Origin: Holophagae bacterium
GTDB lineage: Bacteria > Acidobacteriota > Holophagae > Acanthopleuribacterales > Acanthopleuribacteraceae
DNA length: 64,000 nt
Assembly: GCA_029263455.1 (NCBI GenBank)
Contig: JAJCXM010000019.1
Location: 124,001-188,000, forward strand
Reading direction: 5' to 3'
The number at the start of each line of letters is the position of its first letter. Position 1 is the first letter of the stretch. The notes below the pieces were generated by a model. That model was given only the letters and a program-made list of their open reading frames with translations. It was not told where the DNA came from and did not search any database. Below are positions 1 through 8,297 of the stretch, one piece after another. A program made the translations under genes and the position numbers.

Positions 1-663
1 CCTGCCGGCTTCGCTTTAACGACCACTAATCTGCCATTGCCAGTTACACTGTTGGCGGGCGGCGACTTCAATGACGGCGACTTCGGCTACCAGGATTCTC
101 GTGGTTCGATTGGCGTCGCTAAAGCGGCCACATCTACTACTACATCCGTTAGTTACGTCTTCAGAGTTGAAAACACGGGAACCGTAGCGCTGATGGACCT
201 GTCAATTCTTGAAGATCTCGACGCTGTCTTTGGCGTTGGTATCTACCAAGTTGCCGCGCCTCCCATGGTCATCAACGCATTAGGGTCCACTGCGAATGGC
301 AATCCAGGATTCAATGGTAATAGTGACCAAGAACTATTCGCAGCGAACTCAGGGCTTGCGGTCGGCGGGTTTGTTGAATTATTGGTCACGGTTGATATGA
401 TCGCTTCCACACCACCAGGTACAATCTTTACCAATCAGGTTACAGCCACGGCAACCACGACAACGGGAGTGCAGGTTTCTGATCTTTCGCATAATGGAAC
501 AGATCCAGACGAAAACGGCAATGGCGATCCGGGCGATGACCAAACCCCAACAACCATCTTCCTTCAATTTGCGGTCCCCACATTAGGGCCATGGATGTTA
601 GGTCTCATGGTTATCGCACTCATGGTTGTGGCCATTCGACGTAACCGTTCTTTTAGTGTCTAA
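1..663 (+). CDS. C-terminal part of an IPTL-CTERM surface protein with a DUF11-like repeat
   Basis: The frame is open from base 1, so the 5' end lies outside the window; the apparent TTG at 37 is only an internal codon. The visible part holds one beta-sandwich repeat of the DUF11/conserved-repeat type (a stretch on 'NTG' and 'FTNQVTATATT', then an acidic 'DPDENGNGDPGDD' segment). The last ~30 residues read VPTLGPW, a hydrophobic span and then RRNR. This is the IPTL-CTERM tripartite sorting signal (P-T-L-x-x-W, transmembrane helix, basic tail) known from surface proteins of Gram-negative bacteria. The inferred role is an exported, envelope-anchored structural or adhesive protein. A perfect hairpin follows the stop. 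The domain call is by eye; the sorting signal is the firmer part. Confidence 0.85.
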   Translation, partial: PAGFALTTTNLPLPVTLLAGGDFNDGDFGYQDSRGSIGVAKAATSTTTSVSYVFRVENTGTVALMDLSILEDLDAVFGVGIYQVAAPPMVINALGSTANGNPGFNGNSDQELFAANSGLAVGGFVELLVTVDMIASTPPGTIFTNQVTATATTTTGVQVSDLSHNGTDPDENGNGDPGDDQTPTTIFLQFAVPTLGPWMLGLMVIALMVVAIRRNRSFSV

Positions 664-671
664 GACATCAT

Positions 672-696
672 TGCGGAGTACTTCTAGTACTCCGCA
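672..696 (+). terminator. Terminator-like perfect hairpin after the IPTL protein
   Basis: Bases 672-681 (tgcggagtac) pair perfectly with 687-696 (gtactccgca), and the 5-base loop ttcta can close one more pair. The hairpin starts 9 bases after the stop codon of the first gene. No T-run follows, so it may act as an RNA 3'-end stabiliser or a Rho-assisted end rather than a classic intrinsic terminator. Confidence 0.55.
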
Positions 697-855
697 GTCC
701 AATCCATTTCATAAGCTGAAGTCTTGCAGTTAGTTGCTTTGATGTGTTGCTCACCTACAACAAAAAGACCCTGCATTTAGGTAAAACTTAGGTAACATGC
801 CGTCTATCTAGCCAGCCAGCCTAGTAATCATGGGCGCCTTTGCATAGAATGGGCA

Positions 856-904
856 ACTTATGCCGGACGCGACCCGCTCTGGATGTCATCCATAAGTCCG
901 GCAT
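856..904 (+). promoter_or_regulatory. Overlapping inverted repeats in the leader of the ThrE-type exporter
   Basis: ATGCCGGAC (860-868) and GTCCGGCAT (896-904) are perfect reverse complements. ACTTATG (856-862) and CATAAGT (891-897) are a second, overlapping pair. The two pairings share bases and exclude each other, as in a switch or attenuator leader. They lie just upstream of the favoured ATG at 925. If the ATG at 883 were used, the 3' arm would be coding. Function is inference. Confidence 0.35.
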
Positions 905-924
905 TCCTTTTAAGGCGTTTCATT

Positions 925-2184
925 ATGGGACCCGTCGTTACACGTTCTTTTGACATCAGCCTCAATTCATCGGTCGACCGCCAATCGGCTTCCGCCGAGA
1001 TTAAACTATTAGTGAGACTGGCGACTGCTCTGCAGCATTATGGCGCGCCAGCTCACCGCCTAGAGCGAGCCTGCGGAGCTGTGGCAAACAAAGTCGGCCT
1101 CGAAGCAAATTTTTTCTCGACGCCAACGGCGGTATTTGCGTCATTCGGGAACCTGGACATTCAAAACACGTATTTATTGCGCTCTGACTCTGGCGACGTT
1201 CATCTCGAAAAGTTGTCCCAGATCGATCACATGATCGAAGAACTCATGGTCGACCGTTATGACTCAGAAACAGCATTTCATTATCTCGAAGAACTAACTC
1301 AAGCTCCTGAAAGATATGGTCCCGTGCTAACGACGCTAAGTTTTTCCGTTGCATCGGCAACAGCTAGTCGATTTCTGGGCGGCGGCTGGCCTGAAATCGT
1401 TGTGGCCGGATTTATTGGATTACTGATCGGTTTGTTGGCATTAATCGGGGCGAAGAATGCGGGCTTAGCTAATGTGCTCATGCCGATCTCGGCCATTATT
1501 GCATCAAGCATTGCAGCCGTCAGCGCAGCATTTTATCCGGGCTTTATCGCCTACACGGCCACCATCGCTGGCCTCATTGTCCTTGTTCCTGGCCTTAGTT
1601 TCACGACTGCAATGGTCGAATTGTCGACCGGACATTTAGCTTCTGGAACCGCTCGTCTTGCCAAGGCCACCTCTATGTTCTTACTTATCGCGTTTGGCAT
1701 CGCGTTAGGCAGTCAAGTGAATCGTTTTCTTCCTGCGGCCAGCGAAATATCCTTAAGCCAACTCCCAAAATGGTCTGAGTGGTTGGCCCTATTGGTTGCG
1801 CCACCGGCATTTGCCGTACTTTTTCGAGCACGTCCCAAAGATTTCATATGGATTATGATCGCAGGTCCGCTGGCTTTCTACAGTGCCAGATTGGGTGGCA
1901 AAATACTCGGTCCGGAACTGGGTAGCTTTATTGCGTCCTTTATTCTTGGGGTTGTCAGTAATCTGTTTGCGCGGCTGCTTAGAATGCCTTCTGCCATTAT
2001 GATGGAGCCAGGAATTATTTTCCTTGTGCCGGGCACGATTGGCTTACGTAGTCTTGGTGCTTTGCTCGCCAATGATCCTATCAGTGGCGTTGAGACGGCG
2101 TTCTCAATGATCCTGATCGCCATCGCGCTTGTCATTGGCCTCTTGTTCGCTCATGTCGTCGTTCCGCCACGTCGCTCACTCTGA
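925..2184 (+). CDS. ThrE-family threonine/serine exporter-like membrane protein
   Basis: The N-terminal ~120 residues match the ThrE (DUF1212) soluble half, with the family pattern around 'ALQHYGAPAHRLE' and 'FFSTPTAVFASFG'. The rest is about ten hydrophobic helices corresponding to the ThrE N-terminal membrane part and the second ThrE_2 (DUF3815-like) unit, so both halves are fused as in Corynebacterium ThrE. The likely role is inner-membrane export of small hydroxy amino acids, though substrates of distant members are unknown. I chose ATG 925 (420 codons including stop) because TAAGG lies 9 bases upstream. ATG 883 adds 14 residues but has no Shine-Dalgarno and lies inside the inverted repeats. 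The 3' end overlaps the convergent GFA gene by 9 bases. Confidence 0.85.
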   Translation: MGPVVTRSFDISLNSSVDRQSASAEIKLLVRLATALQHYGAPAHRLERACGAVANKVGLEANFFSTPTAVFASFGNLDIQNTYLLRSDSGDVHLEKLSQIDHMIEELMVDRYDSETAFHYLEELTQAPERYGPVLTTLSFSVASATASRFLGGGWPEIVVAGFIGLLIGLLALIGAKNAGLANVLMPISAIIASSIAAVSAAFYPGFIAYTATIAGLIVLVPGLSFTTAMVELSTGHLASGTARLAKATSMFLLIAFGIALGSQVNRFLPAASEISLSQLPKWSEWLALLVAPPAFAVLFRARPKDFIWIMIAGPLAFYSARLGGKILGPELGSFIASFILGVVSNLFARLLRMPSAIMMEPGIIFLVPGTIGLRSLGALLANDPISGVETAFSMILIAIALVIGLLFAHVVVPPRRSL

Positions 2185-2607
2185 TCCTTCTTCGCAGGGT
2201 TCCGTTCCGCTCAGTCCGCCGTAACGCTTAAGCGCATCGAAATTTTTGACCCAAGCTACATGACCATCAAAGAAGACGTGGGCCTTAGGCTCACGATCAA
2301 GTGGATCGTCCAGACTGGCTAAAGCGATATGAATCTCATCGGACCAGCGTAAGCCTTCAAAGAAAAGGCTAGTCCCACATCGCAGGCAAAAGCCACGATT
2401 GGCTTCATCTGAACTGGGATACCATTTCAGGAATTCTTGACCTCGTGTTATGGAAAACTGGTTGGTTGCGATGCCAAACCAGGTGACAAAGGCAGCGCCA
2501 TGTGACTTGCGGCACATGCCGCAATGACAATGAGCACACCATTTACTAGGTAACTCAATTTGATAGCCGATCGCCTGACACAGGCAGCTTCCACGTTTGG
2601 TGTCCAT
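2176..2607 (-). CDS. GFA/CENP-V-domain protein (glutathione-dependent formaldehyde-activating-like)
   Basis: A short protein of about 143 residues with the cysteine pattern of the GFA fold: CLC near the N-terminus, CAHCHCGMC about 20 residues later and a later CLRCG. These cysteines bind zinc in the family. Members are annotated as S-(hydroxymethyl)glutathione synthase or Gfa-like, but most small single-domain members have no proven reaction, so the formaldehyde role is not assured. ATG 2607 has GAGAGGA five bases upstream and is preferred over ATG 2625, which lacks one. The final codons overlap the end of the plus-strand exporter. Confidence 0.88.
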   Translation of the reverse strand: MDTKRGSCLCQAIGYQIELPSKWCAHCHCGMCRKSHGAAFVTWFGIATNQFSITRGQEFLKWYPSSDEANRGFCLRCGTSLFFEGLRWSDEIHIALASLDDPLDREPKAHVFFDGHVAWVKNFDALKRYGGLSGTEPCEEGSE

Positions 2608-2858
2608 AGCCGTCCTCTCACTCATATCTAATCGTCTCGTTGCTCACTATTCTGGTGGTGGCATCAATCATGGTCAAGCCCGATCTCTTGAGTGTGTATA
2701 TCCAGCGCCGCTGTAGTAGCCAAACTCTTGTGGAATCCCCCTTTTATTCTTTGAACTCGGCTGTTCTAAGTACTTCGCCACACAGCTAATCTCATCCACG
2801 AAGCCAACGAGCCTTCTTTTCGATGCCTTGCTGGAGCACATGCTGATATATTGAAACC

Positions 2859-5387
2859 ATGATCCGCGTGGGCGACCAAGTTGGCAATATCGAGCTACGA
2901 TCGATCCTCGGTGCTGGCGGAATGGGCCAAGTATTTGAAGGATGGGACGACAAACTTAAACGTCGAGTTGCGGTTAAGGTCATTCGAAGCGACCGCATGG
3001 ACAGTCAGTCGCGCGTTCGTTTCCTACGAGAAGCGCAAGTTCTTTCTCAGCTCAAGGATCCTAGGATTTGCGCAATCTACGATTATGTAGGTGGCGAAAG
3101 TAACGACTTTCTGATTCTTGAGTACATCGAGGGCATCACACTAACAAAAGCCATCAAACAAGGACTAGCGCCGGCTCAACGCCTGCAGCTAGCCATTGCA
3201 TTGGCAGAGGTCTTGATCGAAGCCCATCAGAACGGTGTAATTCATCGTGATCTAAAACCTGAGAACGTTATGGTGACTACCGAAGGAGAATTACGTGTTT
3301 TGGACTTTGGACTTTCATGCTCGGTCGACTATGACTCACAAAACGTAAAGCCACAAACCATAGACCTTGATAGCGGTGACATCACAACCACCAAAACACT
3401 GATAAGCCCGATCAAAATGGAGACCGATGAAATAAGTCGCCAAGTTCTTACAGGCGATGGACGTGTTTTGGGTACACTTTCCTACATGAGCCCTGAACAA
3501 CTGGCTGCCGAACGACTGTCGCCTGCAACCGACATGTTCTCTACCGGGTTAATCTTGCAGGAGATGTGGACAGGCGACTCTGCCTACGACGTCTCTGCGG
3601 CACCCCCTGTGCTGATGGCGGCCGTTGCACAGGGCGCACCACGCCCTCACTCGATAAAAGGTGAGTTGGGGAAGTTAGTGAATGAGTTGACGGCTTTCTC
3701 GCCAGAGTCACGTCCAAATGCCGCGGAGGTCAGGGAGCGGTTACAGATCATACAACACAGGCCGCGGCAACGAATCAAGATGGCAGTTGGCGCCTTAATT
3801 GCCCTTTCATTCATCCTAATGGCAGCAAAATATACGTTTGATTTGCGTCATGAGCGGAACGCCGCACTCGTGGCCCAAGACACCGCCGAAAAAGAACGTG
3901 ACCGGGCAGACGAGGCTCAAAAAGTCACTCAAGCTGGCATGCGTTTCCTGGAGAACCTCTTCTTGGGAGCTGCGCCTGAAGTAGCTCAGGGTAATCAAGT
4001 TGACGCCATCGATTTGTTGAATCGAGCAACACGCCAACTTGAAACCGGTGAAGCCGAAAACCCAGCCGTCAAGGCACGGCTCGAACTGACGATCGGGAAT
4101 GTCTATATGTCTATGGGTCGGTTCGAAGACTCGAAGCCACTGCTCGAGTCTGCGGTCAACTATTACCGCAACCATCATCATGGAAATCATTACTTGAAAG
4201 TCCTGTTCGATTCCGGAGCCCTTTACTCTCGCATGGGCGATTACGCAGCGGCTGAGAGGGCATTTCAACAGGCCTATGAACTGACGTCTGATCCGGATTT
4301 CACTGATCTTAATCACCGCTCAGGTGCAGCATCGATGCTCGCCATCGTCTTGATGGAGACAGGTAAGTATCAGGAGGCCACAGAAATACTTGAGCACACG
4401 TTGGAACTACGGCGAGAAATCCTACCAGCGGGACACATAGATCTGGCTCATACGATGGTCAACCTCGGAGTCGCATATCGAGCACTCGACAACCACGAGC
4501 GAACTGTTGACTTGTGGCATGAGGCTCTGGAAATCTACGAAGTCAACTTGGGTTATGACCACCCGGCAACAGCCGGCGCTTTGGCCAACCTGAGTATTGT
4601 TCACAGTGAGCTGGGTCAGGTCGTTGAGGCTCTTGATACCGGTATACGTGCCCTTGACACCCGCTTGCGAGTCTTAGGGAAAAACCACGTCGATGTGGCC
4701 GCTAGCCGTCAAAACTTAGCAAAATTATTGCTGGACTGTGAGCGATTAGATGAAGCCGAGAAGCACCTAAAAGTATCGCGCCACATCTATTTTGCAGCCA
4801 ACACAAGCAACCACTCAAAGATAGCGAACAACTATAGACTCGAAGCTCAGCTCTGTCTTTTGAAAGGCAATCCTGATCGGGGCATCAACGCCTTACATCA
4901 AGCAATTCAATTACATGGCCAAGGCAGAGATTCAGCAACTCTAGCGAGCGATCTAATCCTTCAAGGCCGGCTACAGACACGATTGAATCAACTCCCCGAA
5001 GCCGAAGTAACGATTATGTCCGGATTGGCTACCGCCCATGAAAAAGTAGAAAAATCGCCAGTCGCCATCGACGCTTGGACAGGTTTGGCCGAACTTGAAT
5101 TGAGAAAAAGCAATCCGACCAAAGCGATTGATCACCTGAACGTAGGCATCCAACTAGCGACAGAAAGGGGCCGCAAACACCTTTTATCCCTTTATGCAAA
5201 ACGAGCGAATATATACCGTGACCTGCAAAAGACAGACGATGCTCGCCGTGACCTCCGACTCGCTATCTCTTCTGGAACTCCATTTGCTCCATACGGGGAA
5301 CAGACGTTGAAGGCTTGTCAGTCGTTATTAACGCAACTAGAATCACAAACAGACCTACAATTATTGGATGCCAGCAAAAACGAATGA
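2859..5387 (+). CDS. Membrane Ser/Thr protein kinase with C-terminal TPR repeats
   Basis: An active-looking Hanks-type kinase occupies residues ~10-300: Gly loop GAGGMG (18-23), Lys40 in AVKV, HRD at 129-131 followed by LKPEN, DFG at 149-151 and the SPEQ element near 211. About 60 residues separate DFG from SPEQ, and this Thr/Ser-rich activation segment is longer than usual. A single transmembrane helix lies near 307-328, followed by a coiled segment and roughly ten TPR units to the C-terminus. The kinase is thus cytoplasmic and the TPR part is probably on the other side of the membrane. Kinase-TM-TPR proteins are common in Acidobacteriota, Planctomycetes and Myxococcota. Its stop overlaps the next start as ATGA, so the cupin protein is probably translationally coupled. 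No clear Shine-Dalgarno precedes ATG 2859. Confidence 0.93.
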   Translation: MIRVGDQVGNIELRSILGAGGMGQVFEGWDDKLKRRVAVKVIRSDRMDSQSRVRFLREAQVLSQLKDPRICAIYDYVGGESNDFLILEYIEGITLTKAIKQGLAPAQRLQLAIALAEVLIEAHQNGVIHRDLKPENVMVTTEGELRVLDFGLSCSVDYDSQNVKPQTIDLDSGDITTTKTLISPIKMETDEISRQVLTGDGRVLGTLSYMSPEQLAAERLSPATDMFSTGLILQEMWTGDSAYDVSAAPPVLMAAVAQGAPRPHSIKGELGKLVNELTAFSPESRPNAAEVRERLQIIQHRPRQRIKMAVGALIALSFILMAAKYTFDLRHERNAALVAQDTAEKERDRADEAQKVTQAGMRFLENLFLGAAPEVAQGNQVDAIDLLNRATRQLETGEAENPAVKARLELTIGNVYMSMGRFEDSKPLLESAVNYYRNHHHGNHYLKVLFDSGALYSRMGDYAAAERAFQQAYELTSDPDFTDLNHRSGAASMLAIVLMETGKYQEATEILEHTLELRREILPAGHIDLAHTMVNLGVAYRALDNHERTVDLWHEALEIYEVNLGYDHPATAGALANLSIVHSELGQVVEALDTGIRALDTRLRVLGKNHVDVAASRQNLAKLLLDCERLDEAEKHLKVSRHIYFAANTSNHSKIANNYRLEAQLCLLKGNPDRGINALHQAIQLHGQGRDSATLASDLILQGRLQTRLNQLPEAEVTIMSGLATAHEKVEKSPVAIDAWTGLAELELRKSNPTKAIDHLNVGIQLATERGRKHLLSLYAKRANIYRDLQKTDDARRDLRLAISSGTPFAPYGEQTLKACQSLLTQLESQTDLQLLDASKNE

Positions 5388-6148
5388 CGACGCGACAGCA
5401 GTTTCTGCAACATTTACAAACGCTCTTCCTGACTGCGTTACTACCTTATTGGCGAGTCTCAAAACAGACTTCCATATCAAAAACAGACAGAGAGATAGAC
5501 ACCTGGTTCCGCCAAGTTACCGACCTTTATGACGGCTTAAATGCAGGCCTATTGTCTCCGGGGCAATGGCAAGAAGCGGTCGACGCAATATTAACAAAAG
5601 TCCCATTTGCGGAATTACTCGAGGCCATCGATTTTGCTTCCTTACGATCGGCTACCACACCCTCAGATGAAACGCCTAAAGGTACTCGGCTGGTTTTTCC
5701 AAACCTTGAAAGGCGCAGCTTTGGTCAGAAAATCATGGGGCTTAAACAAGGGTCGGCAATCATTCCCCACGGGCACAATGGCTTAGCTTCAGCTCACTTA
5801 ATCGTGTCTGGCAGTTACCGAACACGAACATTCGATCGTGACCATCAGCACGAAGAAAGCGGAAGTATGCTCTTGAGCCCAACGTTGGATGCCTCGCTAG
5901 GGCCAGGATCATTTATCACCATGAGTGAAGATCGCGACAATGTGCATTGGATGATTGCGGAAACTGAATACGCTTACACGCTGAGCATGCCTATAACGAC
6001 CGCTAGTCAATTGCCCATCAAGAACCCGGCAAATCAAAATCGCATGGTGTTCTTAGACCCCGATCGAGGCGTTTCCAACGAGCAAGGTCAAATGCGTGTT
6101 CCGGTTGTAACCATGCAAGACTGTCTGGCGCGTTATGGCACCAAGTAG
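5384..6148 (+). CDS. Cupin-like protein translationally coupled to the kinase
   Basis: ATG 5384 overlaps the kinase stop (ATGA) and gives 254 residues; the earlier GTG at 5315 lies well inside the kinase. The N-terminal third is helical. The middle has a cupin-type motif: Gly-rich entry, PHGHNG with two His spaced H-x-H, then a strand ending VSGSYR, as in cupin motif 1. A later 'DRDNVHWM' supplies another His, as expected for motif 2. The fold suggests a metal-binding small-molecule sensor or enzyme; the ligand and reaction are unknown. The tight coupling suggests a regulator or target of the kinase, which is inference. Confidence 0.7.
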   Translation: MTTRQQFLQHLQTLFLTALLPYWRVSKQTSISKTDREIDTWFRQVTDLYDGLNAGLLSPGQWQEAVDAILTKVPFAELLEAIDFASLRSATTPSDETPKGTRLVFPNLERRSFGQKIMGLKQGSAIIPHGHNGLASAHLIVSGSYRTRTFDRDHQHEESGSMLLSPTLDASLGPGSFITMSEDRDNVHWMIAETEYAYTLSMPITTASQLPIKNPANQNRMVFLDPDRGVSNEQGQMRVPVVTMQDCLARYGTK

Positions 6149-6211
6149 AAAAAGTAAAGGATTGTGACGTTGCTCGCTGCCAGCGCTGTATACATCGATT
6201 AGAATACCTCT

Positions 6212-7201
6212 ATGTCTATCCTTGTGCTTACTCTGTTATCACAGCTCACTGTGGACGCCGGCCCCATAAAAGTCGTTTGCGGTGGGCAAGAAGTAACGCT
6301 TCAAGGTTCCATCACCAACGCCCCAGTCAATTTCACGCTCGACTGGGACGGCCTATTCGGCTATGAGTTACATGTGGTAAATCCAGCAGTCACAACCGAA
6401 TACACGCTGACTTTAACTGATCTCGACACACTATTGGAAACCAGCGATACGACGCGGGTCCTGGTTCATCCAGGCGACGCCGACCTCAATGGCGATTTCT
6501 TTTACGACGAACAGGATTGGCTGCTCTATTTCGGGGAGTGGCGTAAACCCAATCATGCGTCCGACATGGATCCTGACCTGGACGGCCAGGTAACTATCTT
6601 GGATTGGTTCTACTTTTGTAACTTCACCTTGGACCCGCCCAACACGCCGCCATTCTTTGTCACTTCCATTGAAAGTGTGGGCGTCATAAGCAATCAATTA
6701 GTGGTTATCCCCTACGAAATAGACGACTTAGAACAAACACCATACATTAAAATTGACCAACTTCCCCCAAACGGAACCGCAACTATTAGTGCAGGGGTAT
6801 TAAGATACTCGTCTAACGCTGGATTTTCGGGGACTGATTCGTTTACGGTGCGCGCGTATGATCACTTCACGCCGTCCGAAGGACTTTATAGTGCGCCCGA
6901 GATTGTCAATGTCACGGTGATTCCGCCAGAGACGTGGCAAGATCTTTACAACGACATATTTTTCCCGGTTTGCAAGGCATGCCACATCGATGCCAACGAA
7001 GGCATGCTGAGCCTAAGCAGTTATAAAAATGCACAAATGGGTGGCGCAAGTGGACCTGGCTTTGTGATTGGGGACCCCAGTTCAAGTCTTATCTATATTC
7101 GAGTCTCCAACGAAACCATGCCGTTAATGGCGCCGCCGCTGAGTTTTGAAGATAAGGAACGCATTCGTTTGTGGATTCTACAAGGGGCACCTGAGTTCTA
7201 G
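6212..7201 (+). CDS. Secreted protein with dockerin-like pair, cadherin-like domain and c-type heme motif
   Basis: The first ~17 residues are hydrophobic and look like a signal peptide. Residues ~85-140 hold two Asp/Asn-rich calcium loops (DADLNGDFFYDEQD and DPDLDGQVTILD), the layout of a type I dockerin. Next comes a cadherin/Ig-like beta domain ending near 235. The C-terminal ~90 residues contain CKACH (near 254) and a later 'NETMPLM', the heme-binding CxxCH with a candidate distal Met seen in planctomycete-type cytochrome domains. The predicted product is an extracytoplasmic electron-transfer or binding protein. No Shine-Dalgarno is evident at ATG 6212. The stop codon overlaps the stop of the convergent oxidoreductase. 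Confidence 0.8.
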   Translation: MSILVLTLLSQLTVDAGPIKVVCGGQEVTLQGSITNAPVNFTLDWDGLFGYELHVVNPAVTTEYTLTLTDLDTLLETSDTTRVLVHPGDADLNGDFFYDEQDWLLYFGEWRKPNHASDMDPDLDGQVTILDWFYFCNFTLDPPNTPPFFVTSIESVGVISNQLVVIPYEIDDLEQTPYIKIDQLPPNGTATISAGVLRYSSNAGFSGTDSFTVRAYDHFTPSEGLYSAPEIVNVTVIPPETWQDLYNDIFFPVCKACHIDANEGMLSLSSYKNAQMGGASGPGFVIGDPSSSLIYIRVSNETMPLMAPPLSFEDKERIRLWILQGAPEF

Positions 7202-8238
7202 TTGGCGACGATCCATTTAGACACAAGCTCGCCTATCGCCATCGAGGCTGTCAGTCCAGGTGAATCAATACCCAGGCAATGGATGATTTGCTTATCCGGT
7301 CCTTCACTGACAAAGGTGAAATCGCGATTCTCGGTACGGCTCAATTTGGGCCTGATTCCGGCATATGCGGGGCTCAAATCGGCAGCGGTCAGACCGGGCA
7401 AGTAGCGCTCTGCAGCGTCAGCAAATGCTTGAGCGCGACTTTCATCGACCGCGTAATCAATCTTTTCTACCCACTCAAAATCGGGTCCTAAATACCATTC
7501 GTGGTTAGTGGTACGTAAAAGGTGAACGCCCAATGACAAACTCTTTTTCGAAATAGCGGGATATACCAGAGAGTCGAGTTCCTTGAGCGCCGGATGACGA
7601 ATCGAGAAATAGCTTCCTTTTGCATAATCATGATGGTGATCAGGGGTGAAATCAGTCGCTTGCAGGCCTGCGCAATTGATCACATGATTGGCAGACACGC
7701 GCTCACCGTTGGTCGTGACCCATGCTCTGTCTTCGTCACCTTCGATAGCGGTTACTTCGATATCAAATAGACAAGTGGCAGCGCTGGCGAGCAGCAGCGC
7801 GTCGACAAGGGCGTGTTGATCGACAACACCAGATTCGGGCGAAAAAACCGCTGCCGTTGCGCGAATCCCAACTGGCCAACGGTCAACAGCATAAAGTGGT
7901 GTGGGGGCCGCGTTAACGAGCAGCCACTTCAAATAGGTCTCTTCGTCTGGCCCATTTGCAACCACATATTTACCGTTCTTCTCATGCGCGACCTTGTGCT
8001 CACGTGCAAATGCATAGATCATGTCACGACCTAAACGACACAAATCGGCCTTGTTACTGCCAGGCGGGTAGTAGAGTCCGGCATGAATGACACCGCTATT
8101 TCGGCTTGTGGTTGCCGTAGCCGCTCTATGGGCTTTTTCAATGATGGTCACTTCGCGATTGTGATCTCTAAGCGCATAGGCAACCGATGCACCTATGACC
8201 CCACAGCCAACCACCAGTACGTCAAAATCAGCTGCCAT
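7198..8238 (-). CDS. FAD-dependent L-2-hydroxyglutarate dehydrogenase/oxidase-like protein (DAO superfamily)
   Basis: The N-terminus carries the Rossmann FAD motif (VVGCGVIGAS), followed by the pattern around SRNSGVIHAGLYYPPGS typical of LhgO/L2HGDH. A C-terminal 'PGLTAS' GxxS-like segment contacts FAD in the family. It probably oxidises L-2-hydroxyglutarate or a related 2-hydroxy acid to the 2-oxo acid; other DAO-family substrates are possible. I chose ATG 8238 (346 residues) because AGGTGAG precedes it and because the longer start at 8274 would fall inside the perfect hairpin at 8258-8281. The gene is convergent with the heme-motif protein and shares its stop region. Confidence 0.85.
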   Translation of the reverse strand: MAADFDVLVVGCGVIGASVAYALRDHNREVTIIEKAHRAATATTSRNSGVIHAGLYYPPGSNKADLCRLGRDMIYAFAREHKVAHEKNGKYVVANGPDEETYLKWLLVNAAPTPLYAVDRWPVGIRATAAVFSPESGVVDQHALVDALLLASAATCLFDIEVTAIEGDEDRAWVTTNGERVSANHVINCAGLQATDFTPDHHHDYAKGSYFSIRHPALKELDSLVYPAISKKSLSLGVHLLRTTNHEWYLGPDFEWVEKIDYAVDESRAQAFADAAERYLPGLTAADLSPAYAGIRPKLSRTENRDFTFVSEGPDKQIIHCLGIDSPGLTASMAIGELVSKWIVAN

Positions 8239-8257
8239 CTCACCTACTTTAAGAGAA

Positions 8258-8281
8258 ATGAGGGGTGAATGCACCCCTCAT
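8258..8281 (-). terminator. Hairpin terminator between the tricorn gene and the oxidoreductase
   Basis: Bases 8258-8267 (atgaggggtg) pair perfectly with 8272-8281 (cacccctcat) around a 4-base loop. The hairpin lies 16 bases past the tricorn stop in the minus direction and is followed by a moderately T-rich stretch (ttctctt). It probably ends the tricorn transcript, and it argues that the next minus-strand gene starts at 8238 rather than 8274. Confidence 0.6.
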
Positions 8282-8297
8282 CATCGAGCATAAAGTT

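Noticed and set aside
883-924. The 14-residue N-terminal extension of the ThrE-type exporter
   Set aside because: No ribosome site precedes ATG 883 and the segment overlaps the leader inverted repeats, whereas ATG 925 has TAAGG nine bases upstream.
3816-4316. A 166-codon antisense frame in the kinase-TPR gene
   Set aside because: It is opposite the TPR coding region and has no independent support.
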